From assembly GCF_016464305.1 (NCBI RefSeq), contig NZ_JAEIOJ010000004.1, forward strand, positions 186,001 to 250,000: a DNA stretch of 64,000 nucleotides, given 5' to 3'. A model generated the notes under the pieces. That model worked only from the letters and a program-made list of their open reading frames with translations, did not search any database and was not told where the DNA came from. Both the position numbers and the translations under genes were made by a program. Of this stretch, positions 50,792 through 59,403 are shown piece by piece (within the stretch, counting starts at the first letter, position 1; each line of letters starts with the position of its first letter). This stretch comes from Umezawaea beigongshangensis. GTDB taxonomy: Bacteria > Actinomycetota > Actinomycetes > Mycobacteriales > Pseudonocardiaceae.

Positions 50792-52801
50792 ATGAGCAGG
50801 TGGCCCTCCACGCCCGGCCTCGCCTGGGGCGCGGACTACAACCCCGAGCAGTGGCCCGACGAGGTGTGGGACGCCGACGTCGACCTCATGCGTCGCGCGG
50901 GCGTCACCCTCGTCAGCGTCGGCATCTTCTCCTGGGCCCTCGTGGAGCCGGAGGAGGGCCGCTACGACTTCGCGCTGTTCGACCGGGTGCTCGACCGGCT
51001 GCACGCCGCCGGGATCGGCGTCGACCTCGCCACCATGACCGCCGCGCCCCCGCCGTGGCTGACCACCCGCCACCCGGACGTGCTCCCGGTGCTCGCCGAC
51101 GGCACCCGGCTGTCCCCCGGCTCCCGCCAGTCGTACTGCCCCAGCTCGCCGGTGTACCGGGAGCGGGCGACCGCGCTGGCGCGCGCCGTCGCCGAGCACT
51201 ACCGCGACCACCCCGCGCTGGTGGCGTGGCACGTGGGCAACGAGTACGGCTGCCACGTCGCCCGCTGCTACTGCGACCGCTCCGCCGAGGCGTTCCGCGC
51301 GTGGCTGCGCGAGCGCCACGGCGACCTCGACGCGCTGAACGAGGCGTGGGGCACGGCGTTCTGGAGCCAGCACGTCACCGACTGGGACCAGGTCCTCCCG
51401 CCGCGCGCGACGCCGACGTTCGGCAACCCCGGCCAGCTGCTCGACTTCGACCGCTTCAGCAGCGACGCCCTGCTGGAGCTGTTCACCGCCGAGCGCGACG
51501 TGCTCCGCGAGGTGACGCCGGACGTGCCGATCACCACGAACTTCATGGTCGGCTGGACGTTCGCCGAACTCGACTACTGGTCCTGGGCGCGCGAGGTCGA
51601 CTTCGTCTCCAACGACCACTACACCCGCTCGGAGTCGCCGGACCGGCACGTCGAGCTGGCGATGGCCGCCGACCTCACCCGCGGCCTCGCGGGCGGGCGT
51701 CCGTGGCTGCTGATGGAGCACTCCACGTCGGCGGTGAACTGGCAGGAGCGCAACATCGCCAAGCTGCCGGGTGAGCTGCGGCGCAACTCGTTGCAGCACA
51801 CCGCGCGCGGCGCGGACGGCGCGCTGTTCTTCCAGTGGCGGCAGTCGAGGGCCGGTGCCGAGCGCTACCACTCCGCGATGCTGCCGCACGCCGGGCCGGA
51901 CACGAAGGTCTTCCGCGAGGTGTGCGAGACCGGGGCCGGGTTCGCGCGCCTGGCGGAGGTCGCGGGCTCGACCGTGCGCGCCGACGTCGCGATCGTCTTC
52001 GACTGGCAGTCCCTCTGGGCGTCGCGCCAGCCCGCCCACCCGACGCGCGACTTCTCCTACCAGCAGTTGGTGTCCGACCTGTACGCCCCGCTGTGGGCGG
52101 CCGGGATCACCGTCGACTTCGTGCCGCCGTCGGGCGACCTGTCGGCGTACCGGCTGGTCGTCGTGCCGGGGCTGTGCGCGGTGACCGACGCCGACGCGCG
52201 GCGGATCACCGAGCACGTCGAGGCGGGCGGCACGGCGCTGGTGACCTGGGCGTCCGGACTGACCGACGAGCGCGGGCACGTCCGCCTCGGCGGGTACCCC
52301 GGCGCGTTCCGGGACCTGCTGGGCGTGTGGACCGAGGAGTTCCACCCGCTGCGCGCCGACGAGCGCGTGCTGCTCGACGACGGCGGCGAGGTCGCCGTGT
52401 GGACCGAGCACCTGCACCCGCGCGGCGCCGAGGTGATCGCCTCCTACGCCGACGGCCCGCTGCCGGGCGTCCCCGCGGTCACCCGCGCCACCAGGGGCGC
52501 GGGCGCCGCCTGGTACCTGGCGTGCGGACTGCGCGGCGAGGGGCTGCGCCGCCTGGTGACGACCGTCGCCGAGCAGGCCGGGGCGACCCCGGCCGGCACG
52601 CCGGCCGACGGCGTCGAGCTGGTGCGTCGCCACGGCCGCCGCGGCGACCGCGCCGTATCGTGGTTGTTCGCCCTCAACCACACCTCCGCCGACGTCGAAC
52701 TGGACGTCGCCGGCGTCGACCTGCTGTCCGGTGACCCGGTCTCCGGCCGCACGACGCTGCGAGCCGGGGACGTGGCCGTCATCAGAGAAGAAGAGGTGTG
52801 A
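50792..52801 (+). CDS. GH42 beta-galactosidase
   Basis: 669 residues, ATG 50792. TIM-barrel with general acid Glu151 in AWHVGNEYG and nucleophile Glu309 in LLMEHSTSAVNW; the Cys cluster (CHVARCYC, plus an earlier YCPSS Cys) matches the zinc site of GH42. Middle trimerisation domain (about 400-600) and C-terminal beta domain (about 610-669) complete the family plan. No signal peptide, so cytoplasmic hydrolysis of beta-galactosides taken up by a transporter encoded elsewhere. First gene of the cassette GH42-deoR-galT that separates mprB from pepD. The ~280 bp upstream contain an unusual AT-rich patch (50576-50617) that may hold the promoter. Confidence 0.9.
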   Translation: MSRWPSTPGLAWGADYNPEQWPDEVWDADVDLMRRAGVTLVSVGIFSWALVEPEEGRYDFALFDRVLDRLHAAGIGVDLATMTAAPPPWLTTRHPDVLPVLADGTRLSPGSRQSYCPSSPVYRERATALARAVAEHYRDHPALVAWHVGNEYGCHVARCYCDRSAEAFRAWLRERHGDLDALNEAWGTAFWSQHVTDWDQVLPPRATPTFGNPGQLLDFDRFSSDALLELFTAERDVLREVTPDVPITTNFMVGWTFAELDYWSWAREVDFVSNDHYTRSESPDRHVELAMAADLTRGLAGGRPWLLMEHSTSAVNWQERNIAKLPGELRRNSLQHTARGADGALFFQWRQSRAGAERYHSAMLPHAGPDTKVFREVCETGAGFARLAEVAGSTVRADVAIVFDWQSLWASRQPAHPTRDFSYQQLVSDLYAPLWAAGITVDFVPPSGDLSAYRLVVVPGLCAVTDADARRITEHVEAGGTALVTWASGLTDERGHVRLGGYPGAFRDLLGVWTEEFHPLRADERVLLDDGGEVAVWTEHLHPRGAEVIASYADGPLPGVPAVTRATRGAGAAWYLACGLRGEGLRRLVTTVAEQAGATPAGTPADGVELVRRHGRRGDRAVSWLFALNHTSADVELDVAGVDLLSGDPVSGRTTLRAGDVAVIREEEV

Positions 52802-52802
52802 C

Positions 52803-53600
52803 GTGCTGGCGCGGCAACGGCAAGCGGTGATCCTCGACGAGGTCCGCCGGACCGGCGCGGTCCGGGTCAGCGACCTGGTGGTCCGGCTCGGCGTCTCGGA
52901 CATGACCGTGCGCCGCGACCTGGACGTGCTGGCGGGTCGCGGTCTGCTGGAGAAGGTCTACGGCGGCGCGACCAGCGTCGTGGGGCGCAGCACCGACGAG
53001 CCCGGCTTCGAGGCCAAGTCGGTGCGGCAGCTCCCGGAGAAGGAGGTCATCGCCGCGACCGCGGCCGGACTCGTCCGGCCCGGCACCGCGATCGGCCTCT
53101 CCGCGGGCACCACGACGTGGACCGTCGCCCGGTTCCTGGACGACATCCCGGACCTCACGGTCGTGACGAACTCCATCCGCGTGGCCGACGTGCTCCAGCA
53201 GAGCGGTCGCGCGGACCGCACCGTCGTGCTCACCGGAGGCGTGCGGACCCCGTCCGACGCCCTCGTGGGGCCCGTCGCCGTGCAGGCGCTGCGCTCGCTG
53301 CACCTCGACCTGGTGTTCCTCGGCGTGCACGGCATGGCCGAGCGCTCCGGGTTCACCACGCCGAACCTGGACGAGAGCGAGACGGACCGGGCGCTGGTCG
53401 ACGCGGCGGGACGCGTCGTGGTGCTCGCGGACCACACGAAGTGGGGAACCGTCGGCATCTCCACGATCGCGAACCTCGACGAGGCGGACGTGCTGGTGAG
53501 CGACGACGCCCTCGCGGAGGACGCGAGGGCGGTGCTGGAGGACAAGGTGGGAGAACTGGTGCTGGCACACGTTGCGGGCAGGGGCGAGGAGTGGGCGTGA
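52803..53600 (+). CDS. DeoR-family transcriptional regulator
   Basis: 265 residues, GTG 1 bp after the GH42 stop. N-terminal DeoR helix-turn-helix (1-58: VSDLVVRLGVSDMTVRRDLDVL) and a sugar-phosphate isomerase-like effector domain (about 75-250) with GLSAGTTTWTVARFL and the C-terminal DHTKWGTVGIS motif. Such proteins repress sugar operons and respond to phosphorylated sugars. Sandwiched between beta-galactosidase and galT, it most likely controls this cassette. No operator was identified with confidence. Confidence 0.9.
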   Translation: MLARQRQAVILDEVRRTGAVRVSDLVVRLGVSDMTVRRDLDVLAGRGLLEKVYGGATSVVGRSTDEPGFEAKSVRQLPEKEVIAATAAGLVRPGTAIGLSAGTTTWTVARFLDDIPDLTVVTNSIRVADVLQQSGRADRTVVLTGGVRTPSDALVGPVAVQALRSLHLDLVFLGVHGMAERSGFTTPNLDESETDRALVDAAGRVVVLADHTKWGTVGISTIANLDEADVLVSDDALAEDARAVLEDKVGELVLAHVAGRGEEWA

Positions 53601-54706
53601 AGGACCTTGCGGAGCAGTCGCGCGCGTACCGGCGCACGACGCGGACGCTCGCGGACGGCCGGGAGATCATCTACTTCGACGACACGCCGGACGCGCCACC
53701 GCGCACGGCGGAGGACACGCGCGACCTGCCGGAGTCGCAGCCGCGCTCCGAGGTGCGGCGCGACCCGCTGACCGGTGAGCGGGTGGCCATCGCCTCGCAC
53801 CGGCAGACGCGGACGTACAAGCCGCCGGCGGACCTGTGCCCGCTGTGCCCGTCCACGCCGGGCCGCCCGACGGAGATCCCCGAGTCGAGCTACGACGTCG
53901 TGGTGTTCGAGAACCGGTTCCCGTCCCTGGCCGAGAACGTGCCAGACACGCCGTCCACAGTGGACGGAATGCCGATGGTGGAGCTCGCGCCGGGCCGCGG
54001 GCGGTGCGAGGTCGTGTGCTTCACCTCCGACCACTCCAGCTCCTTCGGCCAGCTGTCCGCGCAGCGGGTGCGCACGGTGGTCGACGTGTGGGCCGACCGC
54101 ACCGAGGCGCTGAACGCGGTGCCGGGCGTGGAGCACGTCTTCCCGTTCGAGAACCGCGGCGAGGAGATCGGCGTCACGCTGTCCCACCCGCACGGCCAGA
54201 TCTACGGCTACCCGTTCGTCACGCCGCGGACCGAGCTGATGCAGAAGGTCGCGAAGGACCACCTGGAGGCCACCGGCAGGCCGGTGATGGGCGACGTCCT
54301 CGCGGCCGAGCGCGCCGCCGGGACGAGGGTCGTCGCGGAGGGCGAGCACTGGACGGCGTTCGTCCCGGCCGCCGCCCGCTGGCCGGTCCAGGTGCACCTC
54401 GTGCCGCACCGCCAGGTCCCCGACCTGCCCGCGCTGACCGACGCGGAGCGCGACGACTTCGCCCACCTCTACCTGGAGGTGCTGCGCCGCCTGGACGGCC
54501 TGTACGACCGGCCGCTGCCCTACATCGCCGGGTGGCACCAGGCCCCCGCCCGCACCGGCCGCGACCTGGCGTGGCTGCACCTGGAGGTGTTCTCGGTGCT
54601 GCGCACGGCGGACAAGCTGAAGTACCTGGCCGGTTCGGAGTCCGGCGCGGGCGTGTGGATCAACGACGCGACTCCGGAGCAGATCGCCGAGCGCTTGCGC
54701 GGCTGA
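53597..54706 (+). CDS. galT: galactose-1-phosphate uridylyltransferase
   Basis: 369 residues, GTG overlapping the deoR stop. HIT-superfamily enzyme with zinc Cys pair ADLCPLCPST, FENRFPSLAENVP, and the active-site SHPHGQIYGYP with the uridylylated His (second His of HPH), then C-terminal AGWHQAPARTGRDLAWLHLE. It swaps UMP between UDP-glucose and galactose-1-phosphate in the Leloir pathway. galK and galE, commonly next to galT, are absent here. The product connects to UDP-glucose made by galU at 59404. Confidence 0.9.
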   Translation: MKDLAEQSRAYRRTTRTLADGREIIYFDDTPDAPPRTAEDTRDLPESQPRSEVRRDPLTGERVAIASHRQTRTYKPPADLCPLCPSTPGRPTEIPESSYDVVVFENRFPSLAENVPDTPSTVDGMPMVELAPGRGRCEVVCFTSDHSSSFGQLSAQRVRTVVDVWADRTEALNAVPGVEHVFPFENRGEEIGVTLSHPHGQIYGYPFVTPRTELMQKVAKDHLEATGRPVMGDVLAAERAAGTRVVAEGEHWTAFVPAAARWPVQVHLVPHRQVPDLPALTDAERDDFAHLYLEVLRRLDGLYDRPLPYIAGWHQAPARTGRDLAWLHLEVFSVLRTADKLKYLAGSESGAGVWINDATPEQIAERLRG

Positions 54707-54752
54707 TCGCGCGGGGTCCCCGCGCACCACTCACAACAGACGCCCAGGTGCG

Positions 54753-54770
54753 TTTAAGCCTCTTCTCAGG
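54753..54770 (+). promoter_or_regulatory. possible MprA site upstream of pepD
   Basis: TCTCAGG at 54764-54770 is identical to the repeat unit in front of mprA; the matching upstream unit 11 bp before (TTTAAGC) is poor. It lies 16-33 bp ahead of the pepD start. Confidence 0.4.
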
Positions 54771-54785
54771 CGGGCAACGCACAGT

Positions 54786-56294
54786 ATGGGCATGACCGAG
54801 AACAACGAGGGCGCCGCGGGCGGTCAGCCGGAGCGGCGAGACGAGTCATCCGCCCCTCTCGACCCCCGCCCCGCCGCCGCGACGGGCGAGCAGCCGAGCC
54901 CGTGGGCCGGGCCGTCGTCGCGGCCCGGCGGCGAAGATCACGGCGGCGAGGATCACGGCACCCCCGAGCCTTCCGTGCCGACGCCCCCGGCGTCCGCCGA
55001 CGCCACGCCGGCGCACGGCACGCAGTTCTTCCCCGGCGGTCACCAGCACCCCGGCCACCAGCAGCCCGGTCACCAGTACCCCGGCCACCAGCAGCCCGGC
55101 CACCAGCAGCAGGGTGCTGGTCTGCCGGGTTCCGGCCAGCCGGGCGCCGTGCAGGGGGCGCCCGGCCAGCCGTACTACCACGCCCCCGGCCAGCAGCCGG
55201 TGCGCACGGCGAGCAGGGGGCGGGGCAGGGCCGTCGCCGGTGTCGCCGCACTCGTGCTGCTGGTCGGAGGCGTGGCAGGTGGTGTCGGCGGCTACGTGGG
55301 TCACGAGATCGCGGCGGACGGCCGCACCGTGGTCAACGCCCTGGACCAGACGCCCGGCGCGAACCGGACCTCCAACGACGCCCCGGAGGGCTCGATCGAG
55401 CAGGTCGCGCAGAAGGTGCTGCCCACGGTCGTGCAGTTGCGGGTGTCCAACCGGCAGGTCGCCGGCGAGGGCTCCGGCATCGTCATCAGCAGCGACGGCG
55501 ACATCCTGACCAACAACCACGTCATCGAGGCCGCGGCGGACGGGGGCACCGTCGAGGTCGTCTTCCAGACCGGCCAGTCGGTCCCCGCGACCATCCTCGG
55601 CCGCGACCCCGACTCGGACCTCGCCGTGGTGAAGGCGCAGAACGTGGCCGACCTGCCCGTCGCGGCCCTCGGCACCTCCGGCGACCTGAGGATCGGCCAG
55701 GGCGTCGTCGCGATCGGCTCGCCGTTCGAGCTGTCCGGCACGGTCACCTCCGGCATCGTCAGCTCCCTGGACCGCCCGGTCCGCGCGGGCGGCGAGGAGG
55801 GCTCGCAGGCGTCTGTGCTGAACGCGATCCAGACCGACGCGGCCATCAACCCCGGCAACTCCGGCGGCCCGCTGGTGAACATGCAGGGTCAGGTCATCGG
55901 CATCAACTCGGCGATCTACAGCCCCAACTCCACGCAGTCGTCGCAGGGCGGCTCGGTCGGCATCGGCTTCGCCATCCCGATCGACCAGGCTCGCCGCACG
56001 GCCAAGGAGATCGCCGAGACCGGCAAGGCCACCCAGACCGTGCTCGGCGTGTCCGTCACCGACGGGGAGGACGGCGGCGCGCTCGTCCGCGAGGTCACCG
56101 CGGGCGGTGCCGCGGAGCAGGCCGGGATCAAGACCGGTGACGTGATCACCAAGCTCGACGACCGCGCGATCGAGACGTCCGACGCGCTGGTGGCCGCGGT
56201 CCGCTCGAAGTCCCCGAACGACCGGGTGAAGCTCACGGTCGGCGGCAACACCGTCGAGGTGACCCTCGGCGGCCAGACCGTCGAGCCGAAGTAG
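54786..56294 (+). CDS. pepD: membrane-anchored HtrA-type serine protease (PepD-like)
   Basis: 502 residues (ATG 54786 or 54792). A ~145-residue cytoplasmic, Pro/Gly/His/Gln-rich tail with PGHQQ repeats, one membrane helix (150-170), trypsin-like protease with His245, Asp278 and Ser359 (NPGNSGGPLV), and a C-terminal PDZ domain (about 415-500). Mycobacterial PepD is a direct MprA target and helps handle misfolded envelope proteins. It sits four genes from mprB here because of the galactose cassette. A strong terminator hairpin follows. Confidence 0.9.
   Translation: MGMTENNEGAAGGQPERRDESSAPLDPRPAAATGEQPSPWAGPSSRPGGEDHGGEDHGTPEPSVPTPPASADATPAHGTQFFPGGHQHPGHQQPGHQYPGHQQPGHQQQGAGLPGSGQPGAVQGAPGQPYYHAPGQQPVRTASRGRGRAVAGVAALVLLVGGVAGGVGGYVGHEIAADGRTVVNALDQTPGANRTSNDAPEGSIEQVAQKVLPTVVQLRVSNRQVAGEGSGIVISSDGDILTNNHVIEAAADGGTVEVVFQTGQSVPATILGRDPDSDLAVVKAQNVADLPVAALGTSGDLRIGQGVVAIGSPFELSGTVTSGIVSSLDRPVRAGGEEGSQASVLNAIQTDAAINPGNSGGPLVNMQGQVIGINSAIYSPNSTQSSQGGSVGIGFAIPIDQARRTAKEIAETGKATQTVLGVSVTDGEDGGALVREVTAGGAAEQAGIKTGDVITKLDDRAIETSDALVAAVRSKSPNDRVKLTVGGNTVEVTLGGQTVEPK
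55050..55109 (+). repeat. 15-bp coding tandem repeat in pepD
   Basis: Four consecutive 15-bp units (CCCGGCCACCAGCAG with two variants), preceded by a related imperfect unit at 55032-55049. They encode PGHQQ pentapeptides in the cytoplasmic tail of the HtrA protease. In-frame length means copy number can change without frameshift. Confidence 0.85.
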
Positions 56295-56348
56295 CACCCG
56301 GACGCTCCCGGCTCGCGCCCCGAGCCGGAGGGGTTTCCCGGGGAACCA

Positions 56349-56406
56349 CGCCCCGAGCCGCGCCGACGACGGACCGCCCCCTCCCGTCGCGGCGCGGCTC
56401 GGGGCG
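56349..56406 (+). terminator. terminator hairpin after pepD
   Basis: Perfect 17-bp inverted repeat CGCCCCGAGCCGCGCCG (56349-56365) and complement (56390-56406), 24-nt loop. A smaller 8-bp stem (56308-56315/56321-56328) precedes it, closer to the stop codon. Confidence 0.75.
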
Positions 56407-56513
56407 CACGGGGCGGGAGGGACCGGTCCGCGCGGGGGTGAACACCCGGTGGCGCTCCGGTCCCGGTGCCCGGTCGTGGAACGGTCAGATCTCGGATTGG
56501 CTACGGTGATCGC

Positions 56514-57014
56514 ATGGAACGCAGCGCGCAGCGCCTCGGACGCGCCCTCGTCGTGATCGTGGACGACCGGGTGGCGCACGGTGGGCACGACGACAGCAGT
56601 GGCCCTCTGGTCACCGAGCTGTTGGAAGAGGCAGGTTTCATCGTCGACGGCACCGTCGCGGTGGAGGGCGAGGTCGTGGACATCCGCGCGGCGCTCAACA
56701 CGGCCGTGATCGGTGGTGTCGACCTGGTGGTCACGGTCGGCGGGACGGGCGTGTCGCCCCGCGACGTCACCCCGGACGCGACGCTGGGCGTGCTCGACCG
56801 CCCGATCCCCGGCATCGCCGAGGCCCTGCGGGGCTCCGGTCTCGCCGCGGGCGCGGTCGACGCGGGCATCTCGCGGGGGCTCGTCGGGGTCTCCGGCAGC
56901 ACCCTCGTGGTGAACCTCGCCGGGTCCCGCGCGGCCGTCCGCGACGGCATGGCGACGCTCTCGTCGCTCGTGCCCTACGTGATCGAGCAGCTCTCCGGGC
57001 TCGACGAGGCGTGA
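56514..57014 (+). CDS. moaB: MoaB/Mog-family molybdopterin adenylyltransferase-like protein
   Basis: 166 residues. ATG at 56514 lies 6 nt after TACGGT, consistent with a leaderless mRNA; the longer upstream frame is unlikely. Molybdopterin-binding fold: LVVTVGGTGVSPRDVTPDAT (GGTG motif, near residue 73-88), RPIPGIAEALRGSG and VNLAGSRAAVRDGM. Matches moaB2 in position after pepD in M. tuberculosis. Mog-type members adenylylate molybdopterin before MoeA inserts molybdate; a moeA/glp gene is 3.3 kb downstream. Confidence 0.85.
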   Translation: MERSAQRLGRALVVIVDDRVAHGGHDDSSGPLVTELLEEAGFIVDGTVAVEGEVVDIRAALNTAVIGGVDLVVTVGGTGVSPRDVTPDATLGVLDRPIPGIAEALRGSGLAAGAVDAGISRGLVGVSGSTLVVNLAGSRAAVRDGMATLSSLVPYVIEQLSGLDEA

Positions 57015-57235
57015 TGAGCGACCCGGACGGAGGCGCTGGCGCGGAACGTCCTGCGCGGCAGCGCCGTCCGGGCGCGGAGTCCGGCTCCGGCGGCGCCGAG
57101 GCAGCTCGGCGCCGCCGCCTGGACGAGGTGTTCGGCGACGTCCTCCCGGACACCACGACCGACGAGCGCGGCGGCTCCGCCGACGACCGCGAGTCGTGGT
57201 ACCGGGAGAACCGGCCGCCGCACCACGGTGGTTAG
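57014..57235 (+). CDS. small conserved hypothetical protein
   Basis: 73 residues; ATG at 57014 shares its A with the stop of moaB. Disordered, charged N-terminus, then LDEVFGDVLPDTTTDERG and a C-terminal SWYRENRPPHHGG. I have an impression of similar short proteins in related actinomycetes, which supports its being a real gene; function unknown. Its TAG overlaps the convergent mscL stop. Confidence 0.65.
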   Translation: MSDPDGGAGAERPARQRRPGAESGSGGAEAARRRRLDEVFGDVLPDTTTDERGGSADDRESWYRENRPPHHGG

Positions 57236-57648
57236 TGCCCGCGCGGCCCGGTCTGCTGGGACTGCTGGGCCGCGAGCAGGTCGCGGATCTCCTTGAGCAG
57301 CTCGGTGTCGGTCGGCTCGGAGGGGCCGGGCTCCCTGCCCTTCTCCCGACGCTCCTTGATCTTGTTCATGGGCAGCACGAACACGAAGTAGACGACCGCG
57401 GCGACGATCAGGAAGTTCAGCGTCGACGTGATGAGCGCGCCGAAGTCCACGACGGTCTTGTCGCTCTCGCCGAGCTGGACGGCGAGGCCCTCGACGCTGT
57501 TCTTGCCGCCCAGCCGGGCGATCAGCGGGTTGATGATGTTCGACGTGAACGCGGTGACGATCGCGCTGAACGCCGCGCCGATGACCACGGCCACGGCGAG
57601 GTCGACGACGTTCCCGCGCATCAGGAAGTCCTTGAAGCCCTTGATCAC
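57232..57648 (-). CDS. mscL: large-conductance mechanosensitive channel MscL
   Basis: 138 residues, GTG with GAGGAG 9 nt upstream. KGFKDFLMRGNVVDLAVAVV amphipathic helix plus first membrane helix, periplasmic loop, second helix (LNFLIVAAVVYFVFVLPMNK) and C-terminal cytoplasmic bundle TELLKEIRDLLAAQ. Emergency osmotic release valve of the plasma membrane. Order moaB-mscL (convergent) matches M. tuberculosis. Confidence 0.95.
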   Translation of the reverse strand: MIKGFKDFLMRGNVVDLAVAVVIGAAFSAIVTAFTSNIINPLIARLGGKNSVEGLAVQLGESDKTVVDFGALITSTLNFLIVAAVVYFVFVLPMNKIKERREKGREPGPSEPTDTELLKEIRDLLAAQQSQQTGPRGH

Positions 57649-57678
57649 AGCTCTAGCTCCTCGTAGGCAGGGGAAGAA

Positions 57679-58260
57679 CTAGCGGAGCGTAACGGCAAGG
57701 TGCTCGCCCAGGGACGCGGCGGCGACGCGCACCGCCTCGTCCCGCCGCACCAGCGCCACGAGCACGTGACCGCCGGGCACCACGCGCACCGAGAGCACCA
57801 CGGCGTTCTCCGCCAGCGCCGAGTCCGGGCCCACGAGGTCGACCCGGCGGCCCGTGCGCAGCAGGTCCGCGACGCCGGAGTCCGGCAGCGGCACCACCAC
57901 CGACGCGGTGTCGCGGTCGGGGCCGGTGAGCCGCGCCTCGTTCAGCGGCTCGCCAGCCGGGGCCGCTCCGGTCAGCGCGCGGCCCACGACGGCGGCGGGA
58001 TCGGTGAGCGACCCGTGCGGGCGCAGCTCCTCCGGCACGTGCAGCACCCGCAGGTCGGCTCCGGTCAGCGGCACACCGGGCGGGAGGTCGCGGGCGGCGG
58101 CGAGCACCGGCGTGCCGGCGGCGGGCGGCCGGAGAACGGTGGCCACGGCGAGCAGGGCGCACGCGGCGGCGAGCACGCGGCGCGCGCGGTCCAGGTGGGG
58201 AGGACGGCGGCGGGCCAGCGCGCGGAGGCGGTCGAGCGGGGTCGGGTCGAGGGTGTCCAC
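57679..58260 (-). CDS. SAF-domain membrane-anchored protein (CpaB/RcpC-like)
   Basis: 193 residues, GTG start. Short cytoplasmic end, one membrane helix (about 28-44), then a SAF domain (VLAAARDLPPGVPLTGADLR to VGRALTGAAPAGEPL, about 48-105) and a beta-rich C-terminus with DLLRTGRRVDLVG. This is the plan of CpaB/RcpC-like pilus-assembly proteins, but no tad/flp genes are nearby, so only an envelope location is safe to claim. It reads toward mscL, 30 bp away. Confidence 0.7.
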   Translation of the reverse strand: MDTLDPTPLDRLRALARRRPPHLDRARRVLAAACALLAVATVLRPPAAGTPVLAAARDLPPGVPLTGADLRVLHVPEELRPHGSLTDPAAVVGRALTGAAPAGEPLNEARLTGPDRDTASVVVPLPDSGVADLLRTGRRVDLVGPDSALAENAVVLSVRVVPGGHVLVALVRRDEAVRVAAASLGEHLAVTLR

Positions 58261-58344
58261 GTCCGCGACGCTAGGGCCGCGATCGGCCGCGGGCGCGGAG
58301 GAGCCGCCGAGCTGTGGACAACTCGGCGGCTGTGGACAACCCGC

Positions 58345-58680
58345 TCAGGAAGCGGCGGCCGTGCCGGAGCCGGACGACGACGTCGTGGACGAAGACGAGG
58401 ACGAGGACGAGGTCCCCGGCGACGTCGTGGACGTGGACGAGGACGTGCTCGACGAGGAGTCGCCGCTCGCCGCGCCCGCGGGCACCGTGCTGGACTTGCC
58501 GCCGGAACGGCTGTCGGTCCGGTAGAAGCCACTGCCCTTGAACACCACGCCGACGGCCCCGAACAGCTTGCGCAGCCTGCCGTGGCACTGCGGGCACTCG
58601 GTCAGCGCGGAATCGGTGAAGGACTGCACCGCGTCGAAGCGGTGGTCGCACTCGGTGCAGGCGTACTGGTAGGTCGGCAC
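58345..58680 (-). CDS. FmdB-type zinc-ribbon protein with Ser/Thr tail
   Basis: 111 residues, ATG. MPTYQYACTECDHRFDAVQS begins the FmdB regulatory-protein zinc ribbon, with CxxC at 8-11 and CPQC near 29-32; GVVFKGSGFYRTDSR is the usual end of the domain. The last ~45 residues are almost only Ser, Thr and Gly from simple GACGAG-type repeats. M. tuberculosis has an equivalent (Rv0991c) at this place, reported to be a redox-controlled chaperone that works with DnaK. Confidence 0.85.
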   Translation of the reverse strand: MPTYQYACTECDHRFDAVQSFTDSALTECPQCHGRLRKLFGAVGVVFKGSGFYRTDSRSGGKSSTVPAGAASGDSSSSTSSSTSTTSPGTSSSSSSSSTTSSSGSGTAAAS

Positions 58681-58778
58681 TTGCCCTCCACGAGCAGAAG
58701 TCCTGGCACTCTGGCGTTCGGAGTGCCAGTCGATGATGCGTCAGTGGGTGTACACGACGCAAACACCACAGGTCAACG

Positions 58779-59366
58779 TCACAGGCGCGTCAGCCCCCTC
58801 TCCGGGGTCAGCACGGCCGTCATCCGCACGTCGTGCTCCTCGTGCGGCAGCTCGGCCACGAACTCCTCGTCCCGCACGACCGCGACCAGCGGCGCGACGG
58901 CCGCGGGCAGCGTCCGGTCGTAGTGCCCGCCACCCCTGCCGAGCCGCGCCCCGCGCCGGTCCACGGCCAGCGCCGGCACCAGCACCAGTCCCGCGCCGCC
59001 CACCGCCGCCGGACCCAGCAGGGGACCCGACGGCTCGCGCAGCCCGTGCGGGCCCGGCCGCAGCCCCTCCGGTCCGGTGTGGACGGCCCAGTCGAGCGGC
59101 GCCGCCCCGACGACCACCGGCAGCAGCACCCGGTGGCCGTGCGCCCGCAGCGCCTCCAGCAGCGCCACCGACCCCGGCTCCGACCCGATCGGCAGGTACG
59201 CGCACACCTCCGCCCCCACCGGCACGGCCAGCGCGGTCAGCAGCGACGGCACGTGCGCCACCAGCGCGGCTGCCTCCTCCCGTCGTGCGGAGTCGGGCAC
59301 CGCTCGGCGCGCGGCGAGCAGTCGTGTGCGCAGCGTGACCTTGTGGTCACGAGAACCGGACGTCAT
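58779..59366 (-). CDS. 5-formyltetrahydrofolate cyclo-ligase
   Basis: 195 residues, ATG at 59364-59366. LRTRLLAARRAVPDSARREE start, CAYLPIGSEPGS, and GARLGRGGGHYDRTLP ATP/folate motif near residue 138-150 identify the MTHFS family, which converts 5-formyl- to 5,10-methenyl-tetrahydrofolate using ATP. Divergent from galU with starts only 37 bp apart, so their promoters overlap. Confidence 0.9.
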   Translation of the reverse strand: MTSGSRDHKVTLRTRLLAARRAVPDSARREEAAALVAHVPSLLTALAVPVGAEVCAYLPIGSEPGSVALLEALRAHGHRVLLPVVVGAAPLDWAVHTGPEGLRPGPHGLREPSGPLLGPAAVGGAGLVLVPALAVDRRGARLGRGGGHYDRTLPAAVAPLVAVVRDEEFVAELPHEEHDVRMTAVLTPERGLTRL

Positions 59367-59403
59367 GACGGACAACAGTAAGGACGCCGTTACGCTCGGA
59401 GCC

